The notes beneath the pieces were generated by a model. The model was not told where the DNA came from and made no database searches. It saw nothing but the letters and a program-made list of their open reading frames with translations. 46,375 nucleotides of DNA from DATNPH01 sp036703315 (GTDB taxonomy: Bacteria > Cyanobacteriota > Cyanobacteriia > Cyanobacteriales > Coleofasciculaceae): the NCBI GenBank assembly GCA_036703315.1, contig DATNPH010000085.1:1-46375 (forward strand), read 5' to 3'. How positions within the stretch are numbered: position 1 is the stretch's first letter; every line of letters begins with the position of its first letter. A program made the translations under genes and the position numbers. Shown here in pieces: positions 17,196 through 25,049 of this stretch.

Positions 17196-17241
17196 TTAAG
17201 CAAATGCTTAATAAATATAGAATAGTTAAGTGAATGCTTAA
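17196..17241. promoter_or_regulatory. Paired palindromic operators of the ArsR gene
   Basis: TTAAGCAAATGCTTAA at 17196-17211 is a perfect inverted repeat (TTAAGC/GCTTAA). TTAAGTGAATGCTTAA at 17226-17241 is the same site with one mismatch. The starts are 30 bp apart, close to three helical turns, so two dimers would sit on one DNA face. The sites are 18-63 bp upstream of the chosen ATG, where an autorepressor would bind. Confidence 0.75.
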
Positions 17242-17278
17242 ATGTCAAGCATCATTTTGCTAAGGAGTTGTCCAAAAA

Positions 17279-17390
17279 TATAGCTGTCGCCATAAAGGTT
17301 AGGACAAAGGAAGATACTGAAACCAAGACCCGTCAATCTTTTCCCTTCTGCCGTCTGCCCTCTGCCCTCTGCCCTCTGCCTTTTGCTATA
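17279..17390 (-). repeat. MITE-like repeat, copy C
   Basis: A 112-bp element in inverse orientation to copies A and B, bounded by TATAGC (17279-17284) and GCTATA (17385-17390). Over nearly its whole length it is the reverse complement of copy B at 32969, including the internal part that mirrors GACGGGTCTTGGTTTCAGTA, with several added CTCTGCC units. No coding potential of its own. Confidence 0.75.
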
Positions 17391-18178
17391 ACATCGCCAT
17401 TTCCCATAGGGACACAGATGAGAAGCAGGGGGAGGAAGGTGTATCAGGCTTGTCGTTACAGCGAATGCAATGGGCGGTTGATTGGAGAAAAGCGATAGCG
17501 TTAGCGACGCAAGGAGCGTCAGCGAGGCGTTAGCCTAGCGCTGCTGCGGCAGCTCGCGTTTGTAGTGGGTGTGGAACGGCATTGAATCATCTGGCGTTAG
17601 ATGGTTTGCTACTACTCTTAAGCTGATGCCATGAAGCGAAGGTTCAACTCAAGGTCGCCGCTACACCAACTCTGTACCATTTCTTGTCTTGACACTATTC
17701 CACTAAAAAATCTGCTTATGGAAATAGAACACTTAAGTTGCATCTTAACTTGAAAAACTTGACTGTTCCAAATCGAATGAAAGTTGAACAATGAAGTCAT
17801 AACTGATTGAAAGCTAGGTGAACCAGCTTGGCAACCAATCAGACCATCAAGAAAAGATACCACCATGACACTTAATCAAACCGATGTGAGTACCTACGCT
17901 GAAATTCTTCTGAATTAAGCCCCAGACAATCTATGGCAATTTCCAATAAGGTAAGTGGAAAAAAGTATCACTCAAGAGAGCTACTGTAATCCCTGTAGGT
18001 AGAGTCTCAATTGAGATTAAGTCGAAATCAAAGAAGAAAAGCGCTTAAGTTGTCTTCTAAGTTTTTCACTAACTTATCTTTCTTTACTCAAATCAATTTT
18101 CTGTAGCTGAAAGTCAAGGTTAAAGCTACGTAAATACTGATTAGAAAACTGCAAACTTTGATCAAAGGAGTTTTTCCT
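17391..18178. other. Gene-free region, about 790 bp, with palindromic repeat
   Basis: No gene is recognised. At 17492-17557 there is a GC-rich cyanobacterial interspersed repeat (GCGTTAGC units, with GACGC/GCGTC stem at 17506-17510 and 17516-17520). A 17-codon open frame (ATG at 17865, stop ending 17918) could be the start of a truncated gene but has no clear ribosome binding site. The last 60 bases form the leader of the secreted-protein gene. Confidence 0.4.
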
Positions 18179-18535
18179 ATGAAACGTTTAATTCTTAGCG
18201 GCTTATCATTGTTGTTAGTGGTTGGTGCTACTGCACCTGCTGTTCGCGCACAGGAGACAGCAGCAAATAGAGCAGCGGTAGGCACTTCCCCAAAGTATAT
18301 CTATCAAATCACTCCTTTCAATCTGGCTGAGCAGGCTTATCGAGGTTATTTCAAAGACCAAGGTATTCCCAGTTATGATCGACTTAGTGTTGCTTACCAC
18401 GAAGGGAGAATTACGGCTCAAGACCTTGTCAAGAGTGCGATTCAGGTTAACAGGCTGTCACCGCAAAGTCTGAACGATCAAGGATATCTCAATGCTGTCG
18501 ATACCCAACTAGCGAGTCTAGCCAGCCAAGATTAA
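18179..18535 (+). CDS. Small secreted hypothetical protein
   Basis: A 118-residue protein exported through Sec. Residues 1-24 form a clear signal peptide (MKRLILSGLSLLLVVG...) with cleavage likely after VRA, before QET. The mature 94 residues are soluble: an ITPFNLAEQAYRGYFKDQGIPSYDRL segment and then LVKSAIQVNRLSPQSLNDQGYL. Proteins of this build occur in other cyanobacteria, from memory; the function is unknown. The ATG at 18179 is chosen because AAAGGAG lies 8 bases upstream and the signal peptide starts there. It stands alone in its own transcription unit, with a hairpin about 160 bp downstream. Confidence 0.85.
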   Translation: MKRLILSGLSLLLVVGATAPAVRAQETAANRAAVGTSPKYIYQITPFNLAEQAYRGYFKDQGIPSYDRLSVAYHEGRITAQDLVKSAIQVNRLSPQSLNDQGYLNAVDTQLASLASQD

Positions 18536-18694
18536 TCCGATCTCGCTCTCGCTTGCTGTAACACACGGTAGGGGTGCTCTAACGTGCGCCTACTGTCTGT
18601 AGAGCCTCACACCACTTGGTAACCCATTTGGGTGACCCTTATATAAAGAATCTTGTCAACTCCTGCACAAAGGTCTTTTCGGAAAAACAATACA

Positions 18695-18727
18695 GCCTGT
18701 CCGAGATAGATTATTACTCAGACAGGC
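18695..18727. terminator. Probable bidirectional terminator hairpin
   Basis: GCCTGTC at 18695-18701 pairs with GACAGGC at 18721-18727; a GAG/CTC pairing inside lengthens the stem past one mismatch. It sits between two convergent genes. On the minus strand it is followed by a T-rich stretch (GTATTGTTTTT), so it best serves the DUF2231 gene. Confidence 0.55.
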
Positions 18728-18781
18728 GCTTAATTGGAGAATCTTCAACTGTGGTGGTTAACTTCTAGCGCTTCGCCAGGA

Positions 18782-19297
18782 TTATTCTCTATTGCCGTAT
18801 CCAATCACAGCAATTTTATGTCGGTAAATGAGTTCCCCTCCAAACCAACCACCAATACCGAGAAGCGTCGCGACAACGACAGAGAGAATTAGTCCTGTAT
18901 AGAGAACATTCTTGAACGGGTCGCCCAGTCGTATCCATAGATTGATGAGAGTCATCACGAGTGCCGTGACATTGGAATACATATGTGCCCAGCCAGCCGT
19001 GTGCTTCCGCACCCGACCAATTTTCAAGAAGTCGCTCAGACCAATAAGTGCAGCCACGAAACCAGTAAGTAGCCCAGCCCCAATCAGCCAAACTGAAGCA
19101 CGAGCCCAAAATGGGTCTTTTGTCAACCAGTAACCAATATCACTTCCTGCTGCCGCAACTAAAAGAGCAACAGGAAAAACAACCATTGGGGGATGAAGGG
19201 GATGCCCTGCGATCGTCACGGTACTTGGCACACCACTGTCGCGATAATCATTCTCGTCGCTTTCAATTACAGGTGGGATATTTGGAGTCTGTGTCAT
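18782..19297 (-). CDS. DUF2231 membrane protein
   Basis: A 171-residue inner-membrane protein of the DUF2231 family. The signature GHPLHPPMVVFPVALL is at residues about 31-46, followed by four hydrophobic segments (about 39-58, 65-86, 104-124, 129-150). A conserved KHTAGWAHMYSN loop lies between the second and third. Family members are proposed to be redox or haem-related membrane proteins; the function is not established. The ATG has a good GAGAGGA ribosome binding site. It is a single-gene unit, convergent with the small secreted protein. Confidence 0.9.
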   Translation of the reverse strand: MTQTPNIPPVIESDENDYRDSGVPSTVTIAGHPLHPPMVVFPVALLVAAAGSDIGYWLTKDPFWARASVWLIGAGLLTGFVAALIGLSDFLKIGRVRKHTAGWAHMYSNVTALVMTLINLWIRLGDPFKNVLYTGLILSVVVATLLGIGGWFGGELIYRHKIAVIGYGNRE

Positions 19298-19686
19298 ATT
19301 CCTCTCTCTTGTTTAAGATTTCTATGGGTTAAAGCAACCTAATAAGCGTTTTTAGGGGCTTGTATTGTCAGGTGCAGGGAGATGAGTAACACTGGCTTCG
19401 GCTTGCAGTGTTAGCTTGATCGCTTCCACCTCAAGCTGATCAATGTGCAGCAATACCCCTTCTCAAAATTGCACCAATTTAAAATCTCACTGCCTTGTCC
19501 AATAAAACACTTGTGAGTTCTGGCAAAAGTTGTTTTCCTTTCTCCTGGTGTCCTCCTATGGAGATACTTTAGCGACTGCGATTGATTGGTGTATCTGCCT
19601 CACGGCAGAAGGAATGCACCAAGAGGCAAGGGGCAAGAGGATTTCACCTCCTGCCCCTTACCCTTCATCAGCCTAATGCTGCTATA
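19298..19686. repeat. Gene-free region with imperfect hairpin repeat
   Basis: No gene is recognised. AAGGGGCA.GAGG at 19628-19640 pairs with CCTC.TGCCCCTT at 19647-19659 with one mismatch. It is one of the 'ggcaaggggc' type interspersed repeats. It lies just after the stop of the leftward DUF2993 gene but lacks a T-run, so I do not call it a terminator. Confidence 0.45.
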
Positions 19687-20418
19687 TCACGACTCAGGAA
19701 ATTGCTCAACGTAGGCTTTAGATTGAAGCGTCAACCTGCCCTTTTGCACATCCAATCCTTTGAGGCGGAGCGACATTCCGTCTAGTTCAAAGTTGCGTAA
19801 GTCTAAAAGTTCGCCAGATCTTTCTAACAAGGCTGCTGTAAGTTCTGGTGATAACTCTTTGCTCTCGGTGTACTGCACGTCCTCTAGTATTACCCGTTCT
19901 CCGCTAGCGCTAATATTGGGCACGGTAGTGAAGGCAATTTGCTTGCTTTCGCCCGTTCCATTGGGCAAAATTTCAGCTTTAAGAGCAATCTTACCGTCGC
20001 CAGGGAGTTGGAATTGCACCTGACCGATGTTGATAGTCGTGGGTTGACCATCCACATGTACTTGTAGATTTTGAAGCTTGTCATGGATAAATTCCGAGTT
20101 GAATGCACGCTGCATGTCCTGTTCTGTTAGGACAACGTGAGCATCAGCCTCTGTTGGACGGGTCAGTTCAATTTTTCCGAAAGCAGCGCTAAGAGGATTG
20201 ATGGCAATATTGCCTGTTTTTATCTGCAAGGTTTCAGCGCGAAGGTCTTTCTGCATCACCAGACCTTCGCCTTCAATTTTGACGGATTCTAGCTCTCCTT
20301 GAATCAGCTTACCTGGATCAGTGCGGATATCTACTTCCAGATTTTCCACTTCATCCAACTGTGTGGACATTGCTATCTCTGCCGCTTTACTCAGCGCTTG
20401 TTCCCCAATGTCTGGCAT
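19687..20418 (-). CDS. DUF2993 (LmeA-like) protein, copy 1
   Basis: A 243-residue DUF2993 protein. The family includes mycobacterial LmeA, a phospholipid-binding protein, and is abundant in cyanobacteria. Typical are EQALSKAAEIAMSTQLDEVE at the N terminus, VDIRTDPGKLIQGELESV, a V.LTEQDMQRAFNSEFI motif and the C-terminal LQSKAYVEQFP. No signal peptide is present, so it is cytoplasmic or peripheral. It is a paralogue of the gene at 21801-22553, which runs the other way: the two share the same start, the same order of motifs and near-equal length. Its biochemical role is unknown. Confidence 0.88.
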   Translation of the reverse strand: MPDIGEQALSKAAEIAMSTQLDEVENLEVDIRTDPGKLIQGELESVKIEGEGLVMQKDLRAETLQIKTGNIAINPLSAAFGKIELTRPTEADAHVVLTEQDMQRAFNSEFIHDKLQNLQVHVDGQPTTINIGQVQFQLPGDGKIALKAEILPNGTGESKQIAFTTVPNISASGERVILEDVQYTESKELSPELTAALLERSGELLDLRNFELDGMSLRLKGLDVQKGRLTLQSKAYVEQFPES

Positions 20419-20996
20419 ATCTGGCGTCTCGTACTTGTTGCGTGTTATGTGTTCTTGACAAAATTTAGGCGATCGCTCAGGGGAGTTAATCTGTCTGACG
20501 GCATAAGGTAAAGAAATATTACCCTTTAGGTTAAGTACGCTTCCCCTTACGAGTTTGAGTGAAGAAGGCTCTTATGCAGAGGGCAGAGGGCAGAAGGACT
20601 GCTCTTGCAGTGTAGGCTTCAAACCTACACTGATTGCAAGACACCTTATTGAAGATTTTGGTGTGGGGCTTCAACCCTTACTCCCTTCGGTCGTGGCTCC
20701 CACAGCAGGAATCAGAATTCCCTTCTACCTTCTGCCTCCTGCCCTCTGCCTTTCTTGCTAAACAGGATAAAGCGCCAGAAAAGTCAAAAGTCAAAAAAGG
20801 AAATCTAGTGGCAGCAAGATTCTTGAGGGTTGCCTGTACGCAAATTAACTAGTGCAAGAAGGCAGAAGTAAGGAGGCAGAAGGCAGAAGGGAAGAAAGCT
20901 TTTAAAGTAACCTTTTGAACCTTTTTTTAACAGGTGGGTTATTTCTGCCGCGCTGCACTAGGGAGTAGCTTAGTATGAAACTTTAGCATTCATGCT
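20419..20996. repeat. Gene-free region, about 580 bp, with interspersed repeats
   Basis: No gene is recognised. 'ggcagagggcagaagg' runs lie at about 20577-20597 and 20857-20895. A hairpin CAGTGTAGG/CCTACACTG lies at 20608-20616 and 20624-20632, flanked by CTTGCA (20604-20609) and TGCAAG (20635-20640). Simple 'agtcaaaagtcaaaa' sequence is at about 20780-20796. All are typical cyanobacterial spacer repeats. Confidence 0.6.
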
Positions 20997-21635
20997 TTAT
21001 CCTTCCACAGATGAGTCTTCTTGCTGAAGCAGTTCCAGTTCTTCAGTTAAAGATTTTTCCAGTGCCTCCAAAACTACTTGTGGATCAGCAGGTTGCTTCA
21101 TCACTTCTGCCTCAGGGTCGTGCCGATTTTTCACATTGGGAAGATCGCAGCGCAGTTCCTCAACTAAAGCTATCAGTTTGGCAATTTTTTGCTCGGAGAG
21201 CAAGTTGAGTTGTAAAGACAATTGTGCTCGCTGTTCTGCCAATTTTTCCTGTCGTTTTTGCACAATGAGCACACCGGCTGACATTAGCAAGGAACCAAGA
21301 CTGAGTAGATGTTCTAGCCATTCAAACGGTGGTGGGTCAAATTTGGGGAAGCCGAAGCGAGGGGGTAAGACATTGGGAAATATCCACAGAGTTACTACAA
21401 GCAGGATGCAATACAGAAAAACTGGACGACCGAAAAAAGCCGTCACGGTTTCCACGACTCGATGAGTTGGAGTCAAGTCTTTTTCTGCTTTAGCGTGCAA
21501 GGTGATAACCGCCTCAATCGATTGAGCCAGGGGGTCGGGTAAGGGAGCAGAAGGGATAACAACTTTGCTTTTGTGACGTGTTGCTTGGAGTTCTTCTGGC
21601 GAGTTGTCAGAGTCTAGTGTTCGGCTGGGGTTCAT
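20997..21635 (-). CDS. DUF1003 membrane protein
   Basis: A 212-residue protein of the DUF1003 family. Two hydrophobic helices at about residues 68-86 (FLYCILLVVTLWIFPNVL) and 103-125 (EWLEHLLSLGSLLMSAGVLIV), joined by the conserved FDPPPFEWLEHLLS loop, are followed by a long basic and acidic coiled-coil-like region (QKRQEKLAEQRAQLSLQLNLLSEQK). The N terminus is cytosolic. Members are widespread inner-membrane proteins without an assigned function. It lies between two divergent DUF2993 paralogues, which may indicate a shared envelope role. Confidence 0.9.
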   Translation of the reverse strand: MNPSRTLDSDNSPEELQATRHKSKVVIPSAPLPDPLAQSIEAVITLHAKAEKDLTPTHRVVETVTAFFGRPVFLYCILLVVTLWIFPNVLPPRFGFPKFDPPPFEWLEHLLSLGSLLMSAGVLIVQKRQEKLAEQRAQLSLQLNLLSEQKIAKLIALVEELRCDLPNVKNRHDPEAEVMKQPADPQVVLEALEKSLTEELELLQQEDSSVEG

Positions 21636-21800
21636 GATGTTTTCCCGCTGAAGATCCGGTTCCTTTATGGGTAGGGAAGAAAGCGGGGCAGAGGTGCCGC
21701 TTTAATCGAGTCTATCAATTTGCTTATTTCCTGATGCAGATACACTACTAAGTTTCAAACGTCTAGAGTAACCAGTAGCACACGGTGAGGTTACAAAGTT

Positions 21801-22553
21801 ATGCCAGATGAGCCACGGCTGGAGGAACAGGCGCTCTCAGAGGCAGCCCAGATGACGATCTCGACGCAGCTGGATGAAGTCGAGAATCTAGATGTAGATG
21901 TCCGAACTAATCTGTTTAAGATGGTTCAGGGACAAGCGGAGTCAGTTGCGATTGCGGGTCAGGGTATGGTCATGCAAAAAGACATCCGTGTGCATGAACT
22001 AGAACTACACACAGGTAGCATTGGAATTGACCTGATTAGCGCTCTTTTTGGTGAGGTTGAACTGAATAAGCCAGTAGAGGCTAATGCCCGTATTGTTCTA
22101 ACAGAACCAGATATCAACCGCGCCCTCAACTCCGACTACATCCGCCGCAAGTCTCAAAGCCTAGAGTTGAATGTTGATGGTCAAATCCTGACTTTTGAAC
22201 CCCAACAGATGGAGGTTTTGCTACCAGGTAGCGGCAAGATAGGCTTCAGAGGAACTTTTTTGGTGCATGAAATTGGTAAAACTGGGCGTGTTAGCTTTAC
22301 GGCCATGATTCGCCCAGGTTCTAGCAACCAGCCTTTGTTGTTAGAAGCGTTTAATTGCACTGAGGGAAACGGCATTTCACTGGAACTAGCGATCGCATTC
22401 CTGAACAAGGCAAAAGAACTGATAAACTTACCCTATTTTGACCTAGAAGGAGCAGCGTTCCGCATTAAGGCAGTAGATATACAAGAGGGCAACCTAACGC
22501 TTCATACCGAAGCCTATATTAGCCAACTCCCCAAGCTCGATAATGAAGCTTAA
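21801..22553 (+). CDS. DUF2993 (LmeA-like) protein, copy 2
   Basis: A 250-residue paralogue of the protein at 19687-20418. Matching blocks include EQALSEAAQMTISTQLDEVE, VDVRTNLFKMVQGQAESV, MQKDIRV, VLTEPDINRALNSDYI, and the C-terminal LTLHTEAYISQLP. No signal peptide or transmembrane segment is seen. The ATG follows a GGTGAGG site. A terminator hairpin lies about 115 bp after the stop. The function is unknown beyond the family's link with lipid binding. Confidence 0.88.
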   Translation: MPDEPRLEEQALSEAAQMTISTQLDEVENLDVDVRTNLFKMVQGQAESVAIAGQGMVMQKDIRVHELELHTGSIGIDLISALFGEVELNKPVEANARIVLTEPDINRALNSDYIRRKSQSLELNVDGQILTFEPQQMEVLLPGSGKIGFRGTFLVHEIGKTGRVSFTAMIRPGSSNQPLLLEAFNCTEGNGISLELAIAFLNKAKELINLPYFDLEGAAFRIKAVDIQEGNLTLHTEAYISQLPKLDNEA

Positions 22554-22669
22554 CTGGCTTTTGTTACTCTCATCCAACAGTATTTGTAAGAGCGAATTAT
22601 TTATCCAGGAAGCCTTTTCGCCTTTTTAAGGAATAAGGTGGTTATTAAAACTGATTTGGTAGGATGCAT

Positions 22670-22699
22670 AGCCCCTAGGGAAAATCTTAGGGGCTTTAT
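22670..22699 (+). terminator. Terminator hairpin after the DUF2993 gene
   Basis: AGCCCCTA at 22670-22677 pairs perfectly with TAGGGGCT at 22688-22695, followed by TTAT. The T-run is short. A second stem, CAAAACCC-type at about 22725-22732 with GGGTTTTG at 22766-22773, lies just downstream. Together they separate the DUF2993 gene from the phosphonate locus. Confidence 0.55.
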
Positions 22700-22877
22700 C
22701 TTGAGTACAACCGTTGGGCACAACAAAAACCCCCCCGCAGCTAGTGGCAGGGGAATAGATGATTCGGGTTTTGTCTAGTGTTCCCCTCTAAAGAGCCGAG
22801 AGATATCAGTATTCAAATTACTTTTTATTATCGCTTGGTTTCAATCTCCTCAAAATTCGGGCGACCTTGTGATCAGT

Positions 22878-22940
22878 CTCAAGCAAGTCTTAATTAGGCT
22901 CTAAGCATAACTTAACGTTTTGCTTGCTTTCTCTTAACCA
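22878..22940 (+). promoter_or_regulatory. Candidate Pho box array upstream of phnC
   Basis: Six 8-base units recur at exactly 11-bp intervals, starting at 22878, 22889, 22900, 22911, 22922 and 22933: CTCAAGCA, CTTAATTA, TCTAAGCA, CTTAACGT, GCTTGCTT and CTTAACCA. Units 2, 4 and 6 match the cyanobacterial Pho box consensus (PyTTAAPyPyT/A with 3-bp spacers) best, two others match 6 of 8, and the fifth is poor. It ends 84 bp before the phnC start. This predicts activation by the SphR/PhoB-type response regulator in phosphate starvation. Confidence 0.65.
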
Positions 22941-22961
22941 AAAACTCTCACACTAGAAGAC

Positions 22962-22987
22962 AATTCATCTAAACATCTAGATGAATT
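22962..22987. promoter_or_regulatory. Inverted repeat upstream of phnC, possible PhnF site
   Basis: AATTCATCTA at 22962-22971 and TAGATGAATT at 22978-22987 form a perfect 10-bp inverted repeat around AACATC. Its core shares ACATCTA with the palindrome before phnG. It lies between the Pho box array and the phnC start, where a repressor would act. Binding by PhnF is inferred. Confidence 0.45.
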
Positions 22988-23024
22988 AAAAATTTGTTGA
23001 AATTTATAGGTCAAAGTACTACAG

Positions 23025-23831
23025 ATGCAACTGACCTCAGACCCCACGGCTGTTGAAATTATAAATCTTACTAAAACATTTAAAGGTAGACAAGCACTCA
23101 AGCAAGTAAGCTTCCAAGTTAAAGACGGAGAAATGGTTGCATTGGTTGGGGCATCTGGTTCTGGTAAGTCTACTCTACTCCGGAACCTGAACGGTCTGCA
23201 AGAAGCAACACAAGGGAGTGTCAAAATTTACGGCACTTACCTACAAACTAATGGAAGACTTCACTCAAAAATTCGGGTACTACGTAGCCAAATTGGGTTT
23301 ATTTTTCAACAATTTAATTTGGTAAATCGACTAACTGTTCTTGAGAATGTATTAGTTGGTGGTCTTTCACGAGTCTCCTTACTACGCTCGGCTTTCCGCT
23401 TATTTACAGGAGACGAAAAAGAACGAGCCTTACTTGCCTTAGAACGCGTTGGCATTTTGGATCAAGCCTATAAGCGAGCGTCCTTGCTTTCAGGTGGTCA
23501 ACAACAACGAGTTGCCATTGCCCGTTGTTTAATGCAAGGCGCAAGAATCATTCTTGCGGATGAACCAATTGCCTCTCTCGATCCAGAATCTGCCCGTAAA
23601 GTAATGGAACTCTTAACTAGTCTAAATCGGGATAATGGCATCACTATCATCACCTCCTTGCATCAAATTCAAATGGTTCGATGCTTTTATGAGCGGAGTA
23701 TTGCCTTAAGAGATGGGGCAGTCATTTTTGATGGCAAAACTGATGAATTAACCGACAAAAAACTAGACAGCATCTATGGTGCAGCTGTAGAAGAACTTGT
23801 TTTCAGAGGACATGGAGAGGTTCGTGTCTAA
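23025..23831 (+). CDS. phnC: Phosphonate ABC transporter ATP-binding protein PhnC
   Basis: Cytoplasmic ATPase that powers phosphonate (and possibly phosphite or phosphate ester) uptake with PhnD and PhnE. 268 residues. Walker A is GASGSGKST near residues 46-54, the Q-loop lies in GFIFQQFNL, the ABC signature is LSGGQQQR, and Walker B runs into ADEPIASLDP. The C-terminal SLHQIQMVRCFYERSIALRDG is typical of PhnC. It is the first gene of the locus; phnD starts 77 bp later. The ribosome binding site is weak. Control is probably through the Pho-box-like array and an inverted repeat upstream. Confidence 0.95.
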   Translation: MQLTSDPTAVEIINLTKTFKGRQALKQVSFQVKDGEMVALVGASGSGKSTLLRNLNGLQEATQGSVKIYGTYLQTNGRLHSKIRVLRSQIGFIFQQFNLVNRLTVLENVLVGGLSRVSLLRSAFRLFTGDEKERALLALERVGILDQAYKRASLLSGGQQQRVAIARCLMQGARIILADEPIASLDPESARKVMELLTSLNRDNGITIITSLHQIQMVRCFYERSIALRDGAVIFDGKTDELTDKKLDSIYGAAVEELVFRGHGEVRV

Positions 23832-23908
23832 AAACATTCATTAAGCAACACAGTTGTAAGCCGAAATTCTACTTATCTAATCAAAAACTAATTACTGAAG
23901 AAAAAGCT

Positions 23909-24958
23909 ATGCTAAGACGGTCATTGTTTAAGAAAGCAATTCTTTTCACTTTATCATTAATAGTAGTTAAAAATTTAGCGAGCTGTACTTCAGATTCATC
24001 CAAATCAAATTCATCTATAGCCGCGAATTCACAGAGTAACTCAGCAGCAGGTGACCCCAAGGAACTGACTTTCGGCATCATCTCTACAGAATCACAAGCT
24101 AATCAAAAGCCAATGTGGGAGCCTTTTGTTGCTGCCATGTCCAAAGAGATTGGCATTCCTGTTAAAGCCTTTTATGTGACTCAGTATTCTGGCGTTATCG
24201 AAGGGATGCGCTTCAAAAAAGTTGATGCGGCTTGGTTCGGTGGCAAATCTTATATAGAGGCAGCAAAGACAGCTGGTGCTGAAGCCTTTGCCTCGACGAT
24301 TAGTGATAAGGGCGATCGCGGCTACTACAGCTACTTAATCACTAACAAAGATAATCCGATTTTTTCTGAAGCAAAAGCTAAGGGAGGTGACAAGTATGTT
24401 GTTGACAATGCGAAGAACTTGACTTTTGCTTTTAATGAAACGAATTCAACGTCGGGTTATTTGGTGCCGAGTTATTACGTGTTCGCGGCTAACAACGTTA
24501 GCCCGAAGGAATCCTTTAAAAAATTACTTTTTGCTGGCTCCCATGAGGCAACGGCTCTAGCAGTAGCCAATAATAAAGTTGATGTAGCTACCAATAATAA
24601 TGAGTCGTTAAGCCGTTTAGAGAAAACTAATCCAGATGCCCGTAAGAAAATTGAAATAATTTGGACTTCTCCGGAAATTCCTAGCGACCCGATCGCCTAC
24701 CGCAAAGACTTATCTGAAGGGCTGAAAGAGAAAATCCGTAACTTCTTCTACAACTACAAAGATAAAGCGGTTCTAGGCCCATTGGAGTGGTCTGGCTTTG
24801 AGAAAGCTGATGATAAGCGTTGGAACCGAATTCGAGAACTTGAGTATGCCAAGAAAATTCTGGAGCTAGAGGGGAATAAAGAGATGAATCCAGCAGAAAA
24901 AGAGAAAAAAGTTGCTGAACTTAAAAAAGCTCAAGAGGCTGTAAAAACGGCTCCGTAA
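23909..24958 (+). CDS. phnD: Phosphonate-binding lipoprotein PhnD
   Basis: Periplasmic substrate-binding protein of the phosphonate importer, 349 residues. An N-terminal lipoprotein signal ends in the lipobox LASC with Cys26, followed by a Ser/Asn-rich tether, so it is membrane-anchored. The ligand-binding core has FGIISTESQ at the start and the VTQYSGVIEGMRFKKVDAAWFGG segment near residues 89-113. The later NSTSGYLVPSYYV segment is the usual phosphonate/phosphate-coordinating STSG loop. The last 60 residues are charged and helical. A terminator-like hairpin follows 24 bp after the stop, before phnE. Confidence 0.95.
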   Translation: MLRRSLFKKAILFTLSLIVVKNLASCTSDSSKSNSSIAANSQSNSAAGDPKELTFGIISTESQANQKPMWEPFVAAMSKEIGIPVKAFYVTQYSGVIEGMRFKKVDAAWFGGKSYIEAAKTAGAEAFASTISDKGDRGYYSYLITNKDNPIFSEAKAKGGDKYVVDNAKNLTFAFNETNSTSGYLVPSYYVFAANNVSPKESFKKLLFAGSHEATALAVANNKVDVATNNNESLSRLEKTNPDARKKIEIIWTSPEIPSDPIAYRKDLSEGLKEKIRNFFYNYKDKAVLGPLEWSGFEKADDKRWNRIRELEYAKKILELEGNKEMNPAEKEKKVAELKKAQEAVKTAP

Positions 24959-24981
24959 ATTCACAGTCAACACCCTACTCT

Positions 24982-25010
24982 CCCCTCAATTGCCTGAGGG
25001 GTTACTTTTT
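24982..25010 (+). terminator. Terminator-like hairpin between phnD and phnE
   Basis: CCCCTCA at 24982-24988 pairs with TGAGGGG at 24995-25001 across a 6-base loop, followed by TTACTTTTT. This has the shape of a Rho-independent terminator. It could act as a partial attenuator, giving more PhnC and PhnD than PhnE. Confidence 0.6.
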
Positions 25011-25049
25011 CATCATAAGAACAAATTCAGTCCTGTGGATGAACCCAAT

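Noticed and set aside
13066..17248. Upstream extensions of several leftward genes (GST, clpP, arsR and the small phage-like gene)
   Set aside because: The longer starts are TTG codons or an ATG without a ribosome binding site. The chosen ATG codons fit family N termini or have a ribosome binding site; for arsR the extension would also cover the operators.
17865..17918. 17-codon frame starting MTLNQTDVSTYAE
   Set aside because: It looks like the start of a protein, but it is very short, lacks a clear ribosome binding site and has no recognisable continuation in other frames.
22723..22773. Second hairpin with GGGTTTTG arm as a riboswitch or ncRNA
   Set aside because: Only one simple stem is visible, with a long loop. 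I recognise no riboswitch core, and nothing follows directly to be regulated.
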